Source: CAVQMC01 sp963713505 (GTDB lineage: Bacteria > Bacteroidota > Ignavibacteria > Ignavibacteriales > Ignavibacteriaceae). Taken from it: a DNA stretch of 47,526 nucleotides. The stretch covers positions 1-47,526 of the forward strand of contig CAVQMC010000005.1 in assembly GCA_963713505.1 (NCBI GenBank), read 5' to 3'. The position numbers were made by a program, and so were the translations under genes. Below, one piece after another: positions 27,390 to 36,100 of this stretch; the first letter of the stretch is position 1; the number at the start of each line of letters is the position of its first letter. Below the pieces are notes generated by a model. That model worked only from the letters and a program-made list of their open reading frames with translations, ran no database searches and was not told the origin of the DNA.

Positions 27390-29506
27390 ATGAAATAATT
27401 ATTTTATTTTTTAGTAATTATAATGATAATAACTGTACCATTTATTAAAGCACAGCAGATAAAATTTGTAAAAACTAATTCTGGATTAAGATACTACATG
27501 CCCGATGCAAACGGCAAAATTCTTTATTTAGATCCGGTAAATGGTAATAAAAATGTCATTCCGGATAATATTGACCCGCAAAAGTTTTTTAAATATAATG
27601 ACGGAATTAATAGTAAAAATAATTTAAGCTTTCCTTTATTCCCGGGTTTTCCGGATAGTATTGCCGGAATAGGATATAATACCGCACGCGAAGGTGGAAT
27701 TTTTTGTCATTTGTAGAATGATACTTCATACGATATTGTAGTAAATATTTCACAAAAAATTGAGGCATTTCGAATTGACGGAACACCTGTACCTGGATGG
27801 CCACAGTCAATTAGTGATATGCAATTTGGTGCACCTGCGTTTGGAGATATTGACGGAGACGGGGAGGTTAAGGTTGTAGTAGCAAGTTATATGGGCAGCA
27901 GTTCAGGCCATGTTTATGCCTGTAAGAAAAACGGAACTATGGTAACCGGTTTCCCTATTAACACTGGTTATATTTGGGGAACACCTACTTTAGCTGATCT
28001 TGATAACGATGGAGCAATGGAAATAATTGTCAACAAAAGAGACTATCCTCAAGGACAGGTTTTAATATTTAAAGGTAACGGAACAATGTTTCCCGGTTGG
28101 CCTCAAGAGATAAGTACTGTACCTGGAGCCAGCGATGCCGTTGGAGATATTAACAATGATAATATTCCTGAAATAATTTGTGAAGCACTTGATTCTTTAT
28201 ATGTTTGGGAACCGAATGGTACATTGCTAAAAGGTTTTCCATTTGGTTTGCCCGGAAGTGAAGTGTTTTCTTATGCTGCCCCGACTTTGGCAGATTTGGA
28301 TGGAGATAATAATAAAGAAATAATATTTGGTGATTTTGATGAATCTGGAAATTTAAATGGACATGTTTATGTGCTGAAAAACAACGGTACTATATATCCA
28401 GGCTGGCCTACAACAACATCTTATTGGGTATACAGTTCACCTTCGGTTGGTTATATAAATGATGATGATATATTAGACATTGCAGTAGGTGATCAGACTT
28501 TGAGTCAAATGCCGGTTAATAATATTTACGCTTGGGATTCAAATGGAAATTTATTGCAAGGTTTTCCTTCCGGACCTCATGAAGCTATAAATGCACAGGT
28601 AATACTCGCTGATGTCGACAATGACAATTCGACTGAATTAATTTTTGATGATAATTCAGGTTTAACAGATAATGGGGCTTTCTATGCTTTACATAATAAT
28701 GGTACTGATGTATCATGATGGCCAATTAGCACAATTGGGACAACGTTTTTTGTTACACCCTCTATAATAGATATAAATTTTGATGGATTTGTTGATATGA
28801 TTGGCGCAGGTACATTGGGAAGTTCACCAAATACCGTAACATATCTTTATTTATGGAATTTGCAGGCACAATATTCCGTTTCAAAAATCCAAGTTCCAAT
28901 GTTTCAGTATAACACAATGCATAACGGTATTTTCGAGGGATCAAATATAACGCCATTTGAATTAACTTCATTTTTCTGTAATGTGGATGGAAATAATGCT
29001 ATTCTAAACTGGTCGACTGCAACAGAGACGAATAATCAAGGATATGAAGTGCAAAGAAATGACGGTAAAGGATTTAAAAATATTAGCTTTATTAAAGGAA
29101 ATGGAACAACAACTCAAAAAAATAATTATCACTATACTGATAAAAATCTACCGCCAGATTTTTTCCGATATAGATTAAAACAAATTGATTATGATGGCAA
29201 ATATAATTATTCAAATGTAATAAATGCGCATATAAATTTACCAGATAAATATTCTTTACATCAAAATTACCCAACCCTTTCATCCCAACAACACAAATAA
29301 AATATTCAATCAAATCGAGTGGATTTGTATCATTAAAAGTCTACGATATAATTGGAAGGGAAGTAGCAGAATTAGTAAATGAAAATCAAAAAGCCGATTT
29401 TCATTCAATAAACTTCAACGCATCAAATTTTCCAAGCGGAGTTTACATATATAGAATTCAAATGAATGAATTTACAGCTAGCAAGAAAATGATATTGATG
29501 AAATGA
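27390..29506 (+). pseudogene. Pseudogene of a T9SS-secreted FG-GAP/VCBS-repeat protein
   Basis: One continuous reading frame from ATG 27390 is interrupted by TAA at 27396, TAG at 27714 and TGA at 28716, all in the same phase. A one-base loss near 29270-29275 turns 'NYPNPFIPTTQIKYS' into 'NYPTLSSQQHK*'. The downstream phase continues to 'SKKMILMK' and stops at 29506. Between the breaks: signal peptide (ending IKAQQ), FG-GAP-like blades ('GDIDGDGEVKVVVASY', 'ADLDNDGAMEIIVN', 'ADLDGDNNKEIIFG'), the 'ELTSFFCNVDGNNAIL', 'TATETNNQGYEVQ' linker, and a sorting tail. Different stop codons at each break argue against recoding and for decay by point mutation. Confidence 0.9.
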
Positions 29507-29843
29507 AACAATTAAAAATTAAAAATTAAAAAGGAAAAATTAAAAATGTAAGACTGCGACTATGCAAGGATGAATGATTGCATGAAAAAAAAGTAAAAAT
29601 TAAAATCTTCCTTCAGTAGGTAAGGTTAAAAAGAATTTAGAAATAAAAAGGCTGCAGCTTGTCTGCAGCTTTTTTTATGTGCAAACAATATTAAGATTTA
29701 CTGACAAGCTGAAAAAATTATTTGCGACGAATAGAGAATTAGGAATAATGAGCAATTAATTTTTGATAGAATTTCAAATGCCAAGTTCTTAATGTATTAA
29801 TTTACACCTCAATTTATCTTCTAATTAAATATTGAGGTACTGT
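29507..29843. other. Spacer with terminator
   Basis: About 340 bp. It holds runs of AAAATTAAAA just after the pseudogene, a strong terminator (separate entry), and at 29718-29775 a diverged copy of the sequence at 8305-8354. A 14-nt string CCTTCAGTAGGTAA at 29610 also occurs in the cassette recombination sites at 35.2 and 41.9 kb, possibly by chance. Confidence 0.3.
29651..29676 (+). terminator. Rho-independent terminator
   Basis: Stem GCTGCAG / CTGCAGC with loop CTTGT, followed directly by a run of seven to eight T. This is the 3' end of the unit containing the FG-GAP pseudogene. Confidence 0.8.
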
Positions 29844-30152
29844 ATGAAAAATGAGATCATTTATGAAAAGCTTTTAGAAATTGAAAAAATGTTAAAATTA
29901 AGCACCGATGAAATATTTAATATAGATGGTGCCGCAGATTTTCTAAAGTTGAAAAAACCAACCCTATACCAGATGATTCACAAAAGGGAAATACCATTTT
30001 TCAAACCAACAAAAAGAGTATTATTTACAAAATTATCTTTAATAGAATGGGTAAATAAAAGCAGAATAAAAAATGCTGAAGAATTGGAAAGAGAAGCAAA
30101 GAGGGGATTCAATATAGATTATAAAAACAAAAAGAATTGGTGGCTGAAATAA
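29844..30152 (+). CDS. Excisionase-family (MerR-like HTH_17) DNA-binding protein
   Basis: About 102 residues from ATG 29844 (MKNEIIYEKLLEIEKML); the upstream TTG at 29832 is less likely. A short N-terminal helix is followed by the HTH_17 pattern 'FNIDGAADFLKLKKPTLYQM', 'IPFFKPTKRVLFTKLSLIEW', found in phage and conjugative-element excisionases and small regulators. No integrase gene is adjacent, so it is either a remnant of a mobile element or a chromosomal regulator. It converges on the minus-strand repeat protein, sharing the hairpin at 30163. Confidence 0.8.
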   Translation: MKNEIIYEKLLEIEKMLKLSTDEIFNIDGAADFLKLKKPTLYQMIHKREIPFFKPTKRVLFTKLSLIEWVNKSRIKNAEELEREAKRGFNIDYKNKKNWWLK

Positions 30153-30162
30153 ATATAAAAAA

Positions 30163-30186
30163 AACCCGCACCATTCAGTGCGGGTT
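30163..30186 (-). terminator. Hairpin terminator (copy 2), between convergent genes
   Basis: Same hairpin as at 12500-12523 (AACCCGCAC / GTGCGGGTT, loop CATTCA). On the minus strand it is followed by a run of eight T, an ideal intrinsic terminator for the repeat-protein gene; the + strand side is less U-rich. Confidence 0.85.
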
Positions 30187-30552
30187 AATTATACCTAACC
30201 AGTTTATTTTTACTTCAGCAGCACCATTTTCTTTGAACTGATAAAGCTGCCTATTTGAATTCTTAAAATATACATTCCGGTTGCAAGTTTATCGGCATTA
30301 TAATTTATTGAATGTTTTCCGGCTTCAATATTAGTATTAACTAATGTTCCGACTTCTTTACCCAAAACATTAAAAATCTTTAGTGAAACAAACCCGCTTG
30401 AAGGCTGCTGCCAGCTGATTACAGTTGAATTATTAAAAGGATTAGGATAGCATTCATAAAAAACAAACTGATTTGGTATGCTAATATCGGCATTAACCTC
30501 CGGAGAATATTCAAAGGCGCCGTCGGTATCTATTTGTTTCAATCTGTAAGTA
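30163..30552 (-). repeat. Duplicated T9SS-tail segment, copy 2 (copy 1 at 12500-12890)
   Basis: From the terminator hairpin through the sorting tail the sequence matches 12500-12890. The first roughly 190 bp are virtually identical. Further into the gene, scattered substitutions appear, and similarity ends near the 'RLKQID' codons. The flanks differ on both sides. Confidence 0.85.
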
Positions 30553-32822
30553 TATTTACCGGGAGTACTAAGATTATCTTCATAATTGTAATTATGTTCG
30601 ATGTTTGAATTGCCGTTACCAATTACGAAACCAATTTTACTGTAATTACCATGTTCAAATTTTCTTTCAATATCGAAACCATAATTTTTTACTTCTGTTG
30701 CAGTATGCCAATTAAGTGTTACAATATTGCCGGCAACATCTGCAGTAAATGAAGCCAGTTCAACAGGTAGGGGGCAAGGACCACCAGCAATTATTTCTGC
30801 ATTTGTTGGGTTACTGGCATTACCAATTACATTATAAGTTCCCACTAATCCACCACCATTTAAAAGTGCGTAAAGTCCACAGAACTCCGTTAGAGCAGAA
30901 TTATATCGCACATATAGATTTGCACCAACAGAATTAAGAGCATCTAATCCGGCAAGACTTGTAAGGGAAGAATTGCTTGAAAAATAAAGAAATCTACCAA
31001 CAGAATTAAGAGCATTTAATCCGGCAAGATTTGTAAGGGAAGAATTGCTTCCAATATAAAGACTTCCGCCAACAGAAGTAAGAGTTGAAAGTGGAGTCAA
31101 ATCTGTAATATTACCGGAAACGCCCTCATTTATTTCTAGATTTCCAGTTATTTCTGTGCAATAAAATGCATCTACTTCAGCTTGGGTTGTAAGAGTCAAA
31201 CTTCCAATACACGGTCCACAAGGTCCTCCAACAATTATTTGTGCCATTGTTGGGTTGCTGGCATTTCCAGTTACATTATAAGTTCCCACTAATCCACCAC
31301 CATTTAAGAGTGCGTAAAGTCCACAGAACTCTGTTAGAGCAGTATTATTTTGCACATACAGATTTGCGCCAACGGAAGAAAGAGCATCTAATCCGGCAAG
31401 ACTTGTAAGGGAAGAATTACCTCCAATAAATAGACTTCCCTGTATCGAGTAGACTCCATATAATCCAGAAATGCTTATCAGGGAAGGATTACTTGAAATA
31501 TAAAAGCTTCCATGAACAAAACGAAATTCAGGCAATCCGTACAGACTCGTTAAAGTAGAATTGCCTCTAATATCAATATCTCCCCCAATATCAGTAATAA
31601 TTGTATTCGTATTTAATCCGGCAAGAGTTGTTAGTGCAGCATTGTATAATATCGAAAGATCCCCACCAACTGAAGCGACTGAATTTAATCCGGCAAGACT
31701 TGTTAGTGCGGCATTGTCTGAAATATAAAGTTCCAAACCAACTGAAGCAATTGCATTTAATCCGGCAAGACTTGTTAGTGCGGCATTGTCTGAAATATAA
31801 AGTTCCAAACCAACTGAAGCAATTGCATTTAATCCGGCAAGACTTGTTAGTGCATTGTTGCTAATAATAGATAGACCGCCTCCAAGAGAAGTAATAGCAT
31901 CTAATCCTGCAAGACTTGTTAGTGTATTGTTGCTAGAAATATATAGATCGCCTCCAAGAGAAGTAATAGCATCTAATCCGGCAAGACTTGTTAGTGCATT
32001 GTTGCTAATAATAGATAGACCGCCTCCAAGAGAAGTAATAGCATCTAATCCTGCAAGACTTGTTAGTGTATTGTTGCTAGAAATAGATAGACGGCCTCCA
32101 ATAGAAGTAACAGCATCTAATCCGGCAAGATTTGTTAGTAATGCATTGTTCCGAATAGATAGATTTCCACCGACAGAAGTTAGGGTTGAAAGTGGTGTTA
32201 AATCTGAAATATCCGCTCCAGAAATTGTAAGATTACCAGTAATTTCTGTGCAATCAAAAGCATCTACTTCAGCTTGGGTTGTAAGTATTACGTTGCCAAT
32301 ACATCGGACAATGCAAGGTCCACCGGCAATCACTTGTGCAATTGTTGGGTTGCTGGCATTTCCAGTTACATTATAAGTTCCCACTAATCCATCACCATTT
32401 AATAGTGTGTAAAGCGCACAGAACTCTGTTAGAGCAGTATTATTTTGCACATACAGATTTGAGCCAACGGAAGAAAGAGCATCTAATCCGGCAAGACTTG
32501 TCAGTGAAGAATTGACAGCAATATAAAGAAGTCCTCCAAGAGAAGTTAGGGCATCTAATCCGGAAAGACTTGTTAATACAGAATTTTGAAAAATGACAAG
32601 ATCTCCACTAATAGAAGTAAGGGTCGAGAGTGGTGTTAATTCTGTAATATCTGATCCAGAAATTGTAAGATTACCATTTACCGTAGTTGGATTTGTTGCC
32701 CCAAATGCGTTTACTTGGGCTTGAGAGTTGAGTGTAACATTTTGCGCCTTGCTCTCCGCAAATAAAAGAAAGCTTAAAAAAAGGCTGAGAAATAGATTGT
32801 ATATAAATTTATAATTTTTCAT
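30210..32822 (-). CDS. T9SS-secreted L-domain/LRR-like tandem-repeat protein
   Basis: About 870 residues from the ATG at 32820-32822 (preceded by AAGGGTGGGAAA); an upstream start at 32882 would add 20 residues. Signal peptide ends 'ESKAQ'. The body consists of repeats of 24 residues, 'LTSLAGLDAITSLGGDLYIS'-like, as in receptor L domains, grouped in three modules. Each module begins 'TTQAEVDAF.CTEITGNL' and ends 'LTEFCGLYALLNGGGLVGTY'. Then 'PLPVELASFTADVAGNIVTL', 'TATEVKNYGFDIERK', and the sorting tail 'ECYPNPFNNSTVIS' to 'KKMVLLK'. Repeats at 31684-31828 are identical 72-bp DNA units, so repeat number may vary. Likely surface adhesin or binding protein; ligand unknown. Confidence 0.88.
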   Translation of the reverse strand: MKNYKFIYNLFLSLFLSFLLFAESKAQNVTLNSQAQVNAFGATNPTTVNGNLTISGSDITELTPLSTLTSISGDLVIFQNSVLTSLSGLDALTSLGGLLYIAVNSSLTSLAGLDALSSVGSNLYVQNNTALTEFCALYTLLNGDGLVGTYNVTGNASNPTIAQVIAGGPCIVRCIGNVILTTQAEVDAFDCTEITGNLTISGADISDLTPLSTLTSVGGNLSIRNNALLTNLAGLDAVTSIGGRLSISSNNTLTSLAGLDAITSLGGGLSIISNNALTSLAGLDAITSLGGDLYISSNNTLTSLAGLDAITSLGGGLSIISNNALTSLAGLNAIASVGLELYISDNAALTSLAGLNAIASVGLELYISDNAALTSLAGLNSVASVGGDLSILYNAALTTLAGLNTNTIITDIGGDIDIRGNSTLTSLYGLPEFRFVHGSFYISSNPSLISISGLYGVYSIQGSLFIGGNSSLTSLAGLDALSSVGANLYVQNNTALTEFCGLYALLNGGGLVGTYNVTGNASNPTMAQIIVGGPCGPCIGSLTLTTQAEVDAFYCTEITGNLEINEGVSGNITDLTPLSTLTSVGGSLYIGSNSSLTNLAGLNALNSVGRFLYFSSNSSLTSLAGLDALNSVGANLYVRYNSALTEFCGLYALLNGGGLVGTYNVIGNASNPTNAEIIAGGPCPLPVELASFTADVAGNIVTLNWHTATEVKNYGFDIERKFEHGNYSKIGFVIGNGNSNIEHNYNYEDNLSTPGKYTYRLKQIDTDGAFEYSPEVNADISIPNQFVFYECYPNPFNNSTVISWQQPSSGFVSLKIFNVLGKEVGTLVNTNIEAGKHSINYNADKLATGMYILRIQIGSFISSKKMVLLK
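31684..32110 (-). repeat. 72-bp and 144-bp tandem repeats inside the L-domain gene
   Basis: A 72-bp unit (24 codons) starting at 31684 is repeated with no or almost no change at 31756. Around 31860-32100 a 144-bp double unit occurs twice. Phase is kept, so copy-number changes would lengthen or shorten the protein without a frameshift. Confidence 0.8.
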
Positions 32823-33302
32823 TTTCCCACCCTTGTTTAATAAATATATATTTATATGTTGAGGAACAATAAGTTTCTGCACATCATATAAAGTATCGGC
32901 ACGCCTTTATGGGAAGGAATAACTAAAGAAAATCGGAACAACTTTTCCATAAAAGTCCAGCGGACAATAGTTAGAATAAACATTATTAAATCAGTAATGT
33001 CAAGAAAAATAATCTTAAAATTTAGCAACTGTAGTCAATTAACAACAGACCCCAATAACTGTATCTTATGGAAAAGAAAATTATTTCGTGTGCGTCACAC
33101 CTGTCCCGATTAGTGTGTGTCGTACCGTAACGTGAATGCCATTTTCTGCCACGTTGCGATCGTGTCAACCAAGTCGTTGGTGAAAGTGTTAAGCTAGTGT
33201 CCAGCAAATTACTTTTTATATTTAAATCATAAAAAGCGTTATGATCTTGGATAAAATTTATTAATCTCGCCTTTTGAGAACCAGATAAAGAAAGGAAATA
33301 AT
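32823..33302. other. Boundary region between T9SS cargo and cassette array
   Basis: About 480 bp without a supported gene. 33090-33200 is clearly richer in G+C than its surroundings and contains short protein-like frames in several phases, perhaps an imported or decayed fragment. GTTAAGC at 33188-33194 fits the GTTRRRY integron core consensus, and GTTATGA at 33238-33244 nearly does. Either could be the left edge of the array. No integrase gene is seen. Confidence 0.35.
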
Positions 33303-33525
33303 ATGAATACTGTACTTAAAAACAATGATTGACAATATGCCTGAAAAGACAGGAAAATCATTGGAACAATGGAAGGTACATTCAGCTAAAAAATCTTTTT
33401 CAAAACGTTCAGAGTCAGTCAATTTTCTGAAAAAAGAATACGGAGTAACGCACGGCTTTGCAAATACAATTGCTCATTTATCTAAAACGGACAATAAAGA
33501 TTCCAAAGACCTTCTGACCGATTAA
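33303..33525 (+). pseudogene. DUF4287-domain protein, probably frameshifted (cassette 0)
   Basis: The frame 33325-33525 reads 'MIDNMPEKTGKSLEQW..' and 'NFLKKEYGVTHGFANTIAHL', the DUF4287 pattern, 66 residues. The best ribosome site (AAGGAAATAAT) precedes an ATG at 33303 whose frame 'MNTVLKNND*' ends at 33330. A one-base slip in the A-run before ATGATTGAC would join the two as 'MNTVLK..TMIDNMPEKTG', a typical DUF4287 start. The C-terminal DUF5655 partner common in this family is absent. It may still be translated from the ATG at 33325. Confidence 0.6.
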
Positions 33526-33580
33526 TTAGCATTTTATAAATAGCAACTATTTTAAAAAAATGGCATTATTCTACCATAAC

Positions 33581-33620
33581 TTATTGCTAAAAAATATTTA
33601 ATAGTTTATTTTAGCAATAA
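33581..33620. repeat. 12-bp inverted repeat (hairpin)
   Basis: TTATTGCTAAAA at 33581-33592 and its exact complement TTTTAGCAATAA at 33609-33620, with a 16-nt AT loop. It lies downstream of the DUF4287 frame and could be a terminator-like hairpin or the arm of the degenerate first cassette site. Confidence 0.6.
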
Positions 33621-33710
33621 TATGAAGAGCGGAAAATAGGAAAATGGGTCTATGTCAAATCCAAAGATAACCTATGGGCGGAGCAAGTCTTGAAATACAA
33701 ATCCAATTAA
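33621..33710 (+). pseudogene. 29-codon gene-end remnant
   Basis: The phase starting right after a TAA reads 'YEERKIGKWVYVKSKDNLWA' followed by 'EQVLKYKSN' and a TAA stop. The composition is protein-like, but there is no in-frame start codon. I do not recognise the family. It is probably the 3' end of a deleted cassette gene. Confidence 0.35.
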
Positions 33711-33713
33711 AAA

Positions 33714-33836
33714 AATAAACTTTCCTCTAAATACAGATAAATAAATATTATTCTAAATCCGGATAGGTTATCGCTTCATTGTGAGTGATGGGGCGGAGCT
33801 GTTCAGGGGCGCGGGTTCTTTGCAGCTCTGTTAGGC
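33714..33836 (+). repeat. attC-like site 0 (right half clear, left half uncertain)
   Basis: The right end GGGGCGC.GGTT.TTTGCA.CTCTGTTAGGC closely matches the right end of the site at 38054-38277, ending in core box GTTAGGC (33830-33836). The left R'' box is uncertain: AATAAAC at 33714 gives a normal length of 123 bp, while CCATAAC at 33574 pairs better with a possible cassette start GTTATGA at 33238. Confidence 0.55.
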
Positions 33837-33848
33837 AATTATAAAAAA

Positions 33849-34322
33849 ATGAAAAAATATATTTTATTCTGTGTAATTATAATAATATTCTGGGGCTGTT
33901 CTCAATCATACAACTATAGCAACAGACAAGGCATACCACCTAAAAAATATCCCATTATAGAAAAAATTGATTCTTCCGTTGTTGCTGCAACTGTTAAACC
34001 TACTGATTATAAATGGAATGAAAAGGAAAATCTAGTAGATTTATTAAGGGAAAAATATAAATCACCTGAAATTGATCCACGATATCCCAATCCATTCTCC
34101 TCAACTACATTTATAATTTTTAACATAATGAAAACGGACTCAATAAAATTTTACTTTTGTAATGAAGATGAAAGTTCCTGTTATAAATTTCAAGAAGGAT
34201 ATTTTGAAAAAGGGAATTATTCTATAGGTTTTCAAAAATTAAATATTGACACTTGTATTTTTGTTTTAAAGGTAGAAACACCAGATACAACATTCTCTAT
34301 AAAAATGATTTATATGCCTTAA
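33849..34322 (+). CDS. Cassette 1: lipoprotein with PNPF sorting-tail-like C-terminus
   Basis: 157 residues, starting 12 bp after the core box. Lipoprotein signal peptide with lipobox 'IIFWGC' (Cys 17), so probably membrane-anchored after export. The C-terminal half starts 'PRYPNPFSSTTFIIFNI' and continues 'DSIKFYFCNEDES', 'GYFEKGNYSIGFQKLN', ending 'FSIKMIYMP'. This follows the strand order of T9SS type A sorting tails (PNPFNPTT...GxY..K..). Having both a lipobox and a T9SS-like tail is unusual. No passenger domain exists between them. Function unknown. Confidence 0.7.
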   Translation: MKKYILFCVIIIIFWGCSQSYNYSNRQGIPPKKYPIIEKIDSSVVAATVKPTDYKWNEKENLVDLLREKYKSPEIDPRYPNPFSSTTFIIFNIMKTDSIKFYFCNEDESSCYKFQEGYFEKGNYSIGFQKLNIDTCIFVLKVETPDTTFSIKMIYMP

Positions 34323-34329
34323 TCAAATT

Positions 34330-34516
34330 GCCTAACCTGTTCTTCAAGCCGACAGCCTCTTCGACGCTGTCGGTTTAGGATTTTTAAGTTAGGTAAATAA
34401 GACTAAGTTACTTTTGAAGTTTCTACTGCTAAGAAAATTTATTAATAATTATTGGCGTAGGTAAATTAAGCTACATTGCAGTTATTGGCTGCGGCTTAAA
34501 AACAACGCCGTTATAT
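34330..34516 (+). repeat. attC 1 (type B, 187 bp)
   Basis: R'' GCCTAAC (34330-34336) exactly complements the cassette's own start GTTAGGC, with pairing extending to 11 nt (AATTGCCTAAC). R' is GTTATAT (34510-34516). The inner boxes AAGCCGACAGCC and GGCTGCGGCTT are complementary except for one extra A, the extrahelical-base design of attC. An internal hairpin CCGACAGC/GCTGTCGG lies at 34349-34373. Same length and type as attC 8. Confidence 0.88.
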
Positions 34517-34527
34517 GGCTTAAAAAA

Positions 34528-35112
34528 ATGAAAATAACAAAAACATATAATATTTGTTTTTTTCTTATAATGCTTATTACAACTAATATAACTGGTCAAA
34601 ATCATCAAATAATATCAAATGTTGAAAAAGATGTTTGTCCATTTGAAGGATGTAAATATGGCATTTGGGTTATAAAGGATACTATCAATGTCTATGCTTA
34701 TGAAAACGATACCTCAATAGTAAAATTTGTGCTTCATAAAAATGATACAATAAAAGCATTAACTGGTGATTTATACTATGAGAGATTTGGAAAAATAATA
34801 GTCACAAAACCAATTTATGGATTTAATGTAAATGATACATTGATCGCACTTCGATGTACAGAGGGTATATTTAAAGTTTACCAAAACGGTAAACAATATT
34901 ATGTAAATATATTTTGGCCACAAGAAAGCAATGAAAATATTTATCAAAATAATGATTTAAATTATTCTGGTAAAATGATTGTTGAACCAAAATTTTCTTG
35001 GTGGGTACAAATTAAAAAAGATGATCAAGAAGGTTGGTTGTGTTTGAAAAATCAATCAGTGTATTGTTTTCAAATAAAAGAAAGAATTGAGGGAATGGAT
35101 AGTATTAATTAA
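34528..35112 (+). CDS. Cassette 2: secreted protein of unknown function
   Basis: 194 residues. Signal peptide (NICFFLIMLITTNITGQ). The mature part begins with Cys-containing 'EKDVCPFEGCKYGIW' and has beta-rich segments, including 'WWVQIKKDDQEGWLCLKNQ', which resembles an SH3-like wall- or ligand-binding strand pattern; this resemblance is weak. The start is 12 bp after the core box, with no obvious Shine-Dalgarno site. Family not recognised. Confidence 0.6.
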   Translation: MKITKTYNICFFLIMLITTNITGQNHQIISNVEKDVCPFEGCKYGIWVIKDTINVYAYENDTSIVKFVLHKNDTIKALTGDLYYERFGKIIVTKPIYGFNVNDTLIALRCTEGIFKVYQNGKQYYVNIFWPQESNENIYQNNDLNYSGKMIVEPKFSWWVQIKKDDQEGWLCLKNQSVYCFQIKERIEGMDSIN

Positions 35113-35118
35113 AACGTC

Positions 35119-35267
35119 ATATAACATCTTTAATAAGTAAAAAGTCAAGAGAATAAAACAATCCGACAAACAAGAAAAAATTAAATAAAATTATTTATCT
35201 AAAAAATATTGTAAGTTGGGGCGCATACCTTCAGTAGGTAAATCGGTTATTTGCAACTTCGTTAGGC
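35119..35267 (+). repeat. attC 2 (type A left half, 149 bp)
   Basis: R'' ATATAAC (35119-35125) complements this cassette's start GTTATAT, and pairing continues (GTCATATAAC with GTTATATGGC). The left half carries the shared ATCTTTAATAAG motif; the right half has GGGGCGC, CCTTCAGTAGG and GGTTATTTGCAACTTC before R' GTTAGGC (35261-35267). AATAA and TTATT form the inner pairing arms. Confidence 0.88.
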
Positions 35268-35394
35268 ATTTATAAAAGTTAAAATACATCCAATCTGCAA
35301 ATGAATTATTCAATCGAGAAAACATATTCTTTTATTATATTGATTTTATAATTGAATTATTACTTTTGGTCGTTGTAAAGAAAGGGGACTTAGA

Positions 35395-35829
35395 ATGATG
35401 AAAAAATTAATTAGTAAAAATATTTTTATTGGTAACGGTGTTATAAACGTTGCCGAAGAGAATATCTCAATAAGTCATCTTAAAGAAGAAATCGAAAAAA
35501 GATATCGATTAAAAGTAATGAAAGAATCCTCTACATATCTTAAATGTAAGATACTAAGAATGTTTAGTATTTTTGGTTTCTTAGGTGAATCTGCAATTTT
35601 CCCAAACCCAACACTTACGATAAAACTCGATAAAAAATTAAATAAAGATTTGTTAACAATAAATTTCTTTTGGCCGGACTACTATTATATTATGATAGTT
35701 GCTTTGATTTCGGGAATTATATCAATGACATTCATCCTCCCAATTTTTGTTTTATTATTTTTTGGAATACAGGCTTTTGTACTCTCAGAATATGTTTCTT
35801 TAAGAATATGGAAAATACTTTTACATTGA
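35395..35829 (+). CDS. Cassette 3: membrane protein of unknown function
   Basis: 144 residues from ATG 35395 with strong AAAGGGG upstream. The N-terminal 60 residues are polar and may form a small alpha/beta domain. Two adjacent membrane helices lie at about 98-137 ('YYIMIVALISGIISMTFILP', then 'IFVLLFFGIQAFVLSEYV'). The 128-bp leader after the core box is the longest in the array and could hold the cassette's own promoter; this is inference. Family not recognised. Confidence 0.6.
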   Translation: MMKKLISKNIFIGNGVINVAEENISISHLKEEIEKRYRLKVMKESSTYLKCKILRMFSIFGFLGESAIFPNPTLTIKLDKKLNKDLLTINFFWPDYYYIMIVALISGIISMTFILPIFVLLFFGIQAFVLSEYVSLRIWKILLH

Positions 35830-35957
35830 AATAATTTTTTTATGATAGAGTTAAAATATTGACATGCGACTAACAGATAATAAATGAAATAGAAAAAACA
35901 TGATAATTTTAATTGAACTGTGCTTTAACTAAGTAAATAATATAGCTTAATAAAAAT

Positions 35958-36078
35958 GCCTAACATCTTTAATAAGTAAAAACTCAAGAAAATAAAACAA
36001 TCCTTCAACAAAGAAAATATTATAAGTTGGGGTGCTTATCTTCGGTAGGTAAATCGGTTATTTGTAACATCGTTATAC
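35958..36078 (+). repeat. attC 3 (type A, 121 bp)
   Basis: R'' GCCTAAC (35958-35964) complements the cassette start GTTAGGC with an 11-nt match (AAATGCCTAAC). R' GTTATAC is at 36072-36078. The left half shares ATCTTTAATAAG...GAATAAAACAATCC and the right half shares TTCGGTAGGTAAATCGGTTATTTG with attC 2 and attC 7. Confidence 0.88.
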
Positions 36079-36100
36079 AAAAGTAAAATTAAGTTGCATT

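Noticed and set aside
27390..29506. Stop-codon recoding of the FG-GAP gene
   Set aside because: Three different stop codons plus a frameshift occur in one gene while neighbours use all stops normally, so decay is the simpler explanation.
29610..29623. CCTTCAGTAGGTAA at 29.6 kb as a relic attC
   Set aside because: It matches an internal string of sites 2 and 7, but no RYYYAAC or GTTRRRY boxes lie at suitable distances; likely chance or too decayed to support.
31855..32376. 173-codon + strand frame opposite the L-domain gene
   Set aside because: It is the antisense of tandem repeats; its repeated 'PPPREVIASNPARLVS' pattern mirrors the repeat units.
33022..33207. 61-codon minus-strand frame in the GC-richer island
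   Set aside because: Residues look random (many Arg, Thr, Ser and Trp from GC-rich codons), and other phases look equally or more protein-like; no start site.
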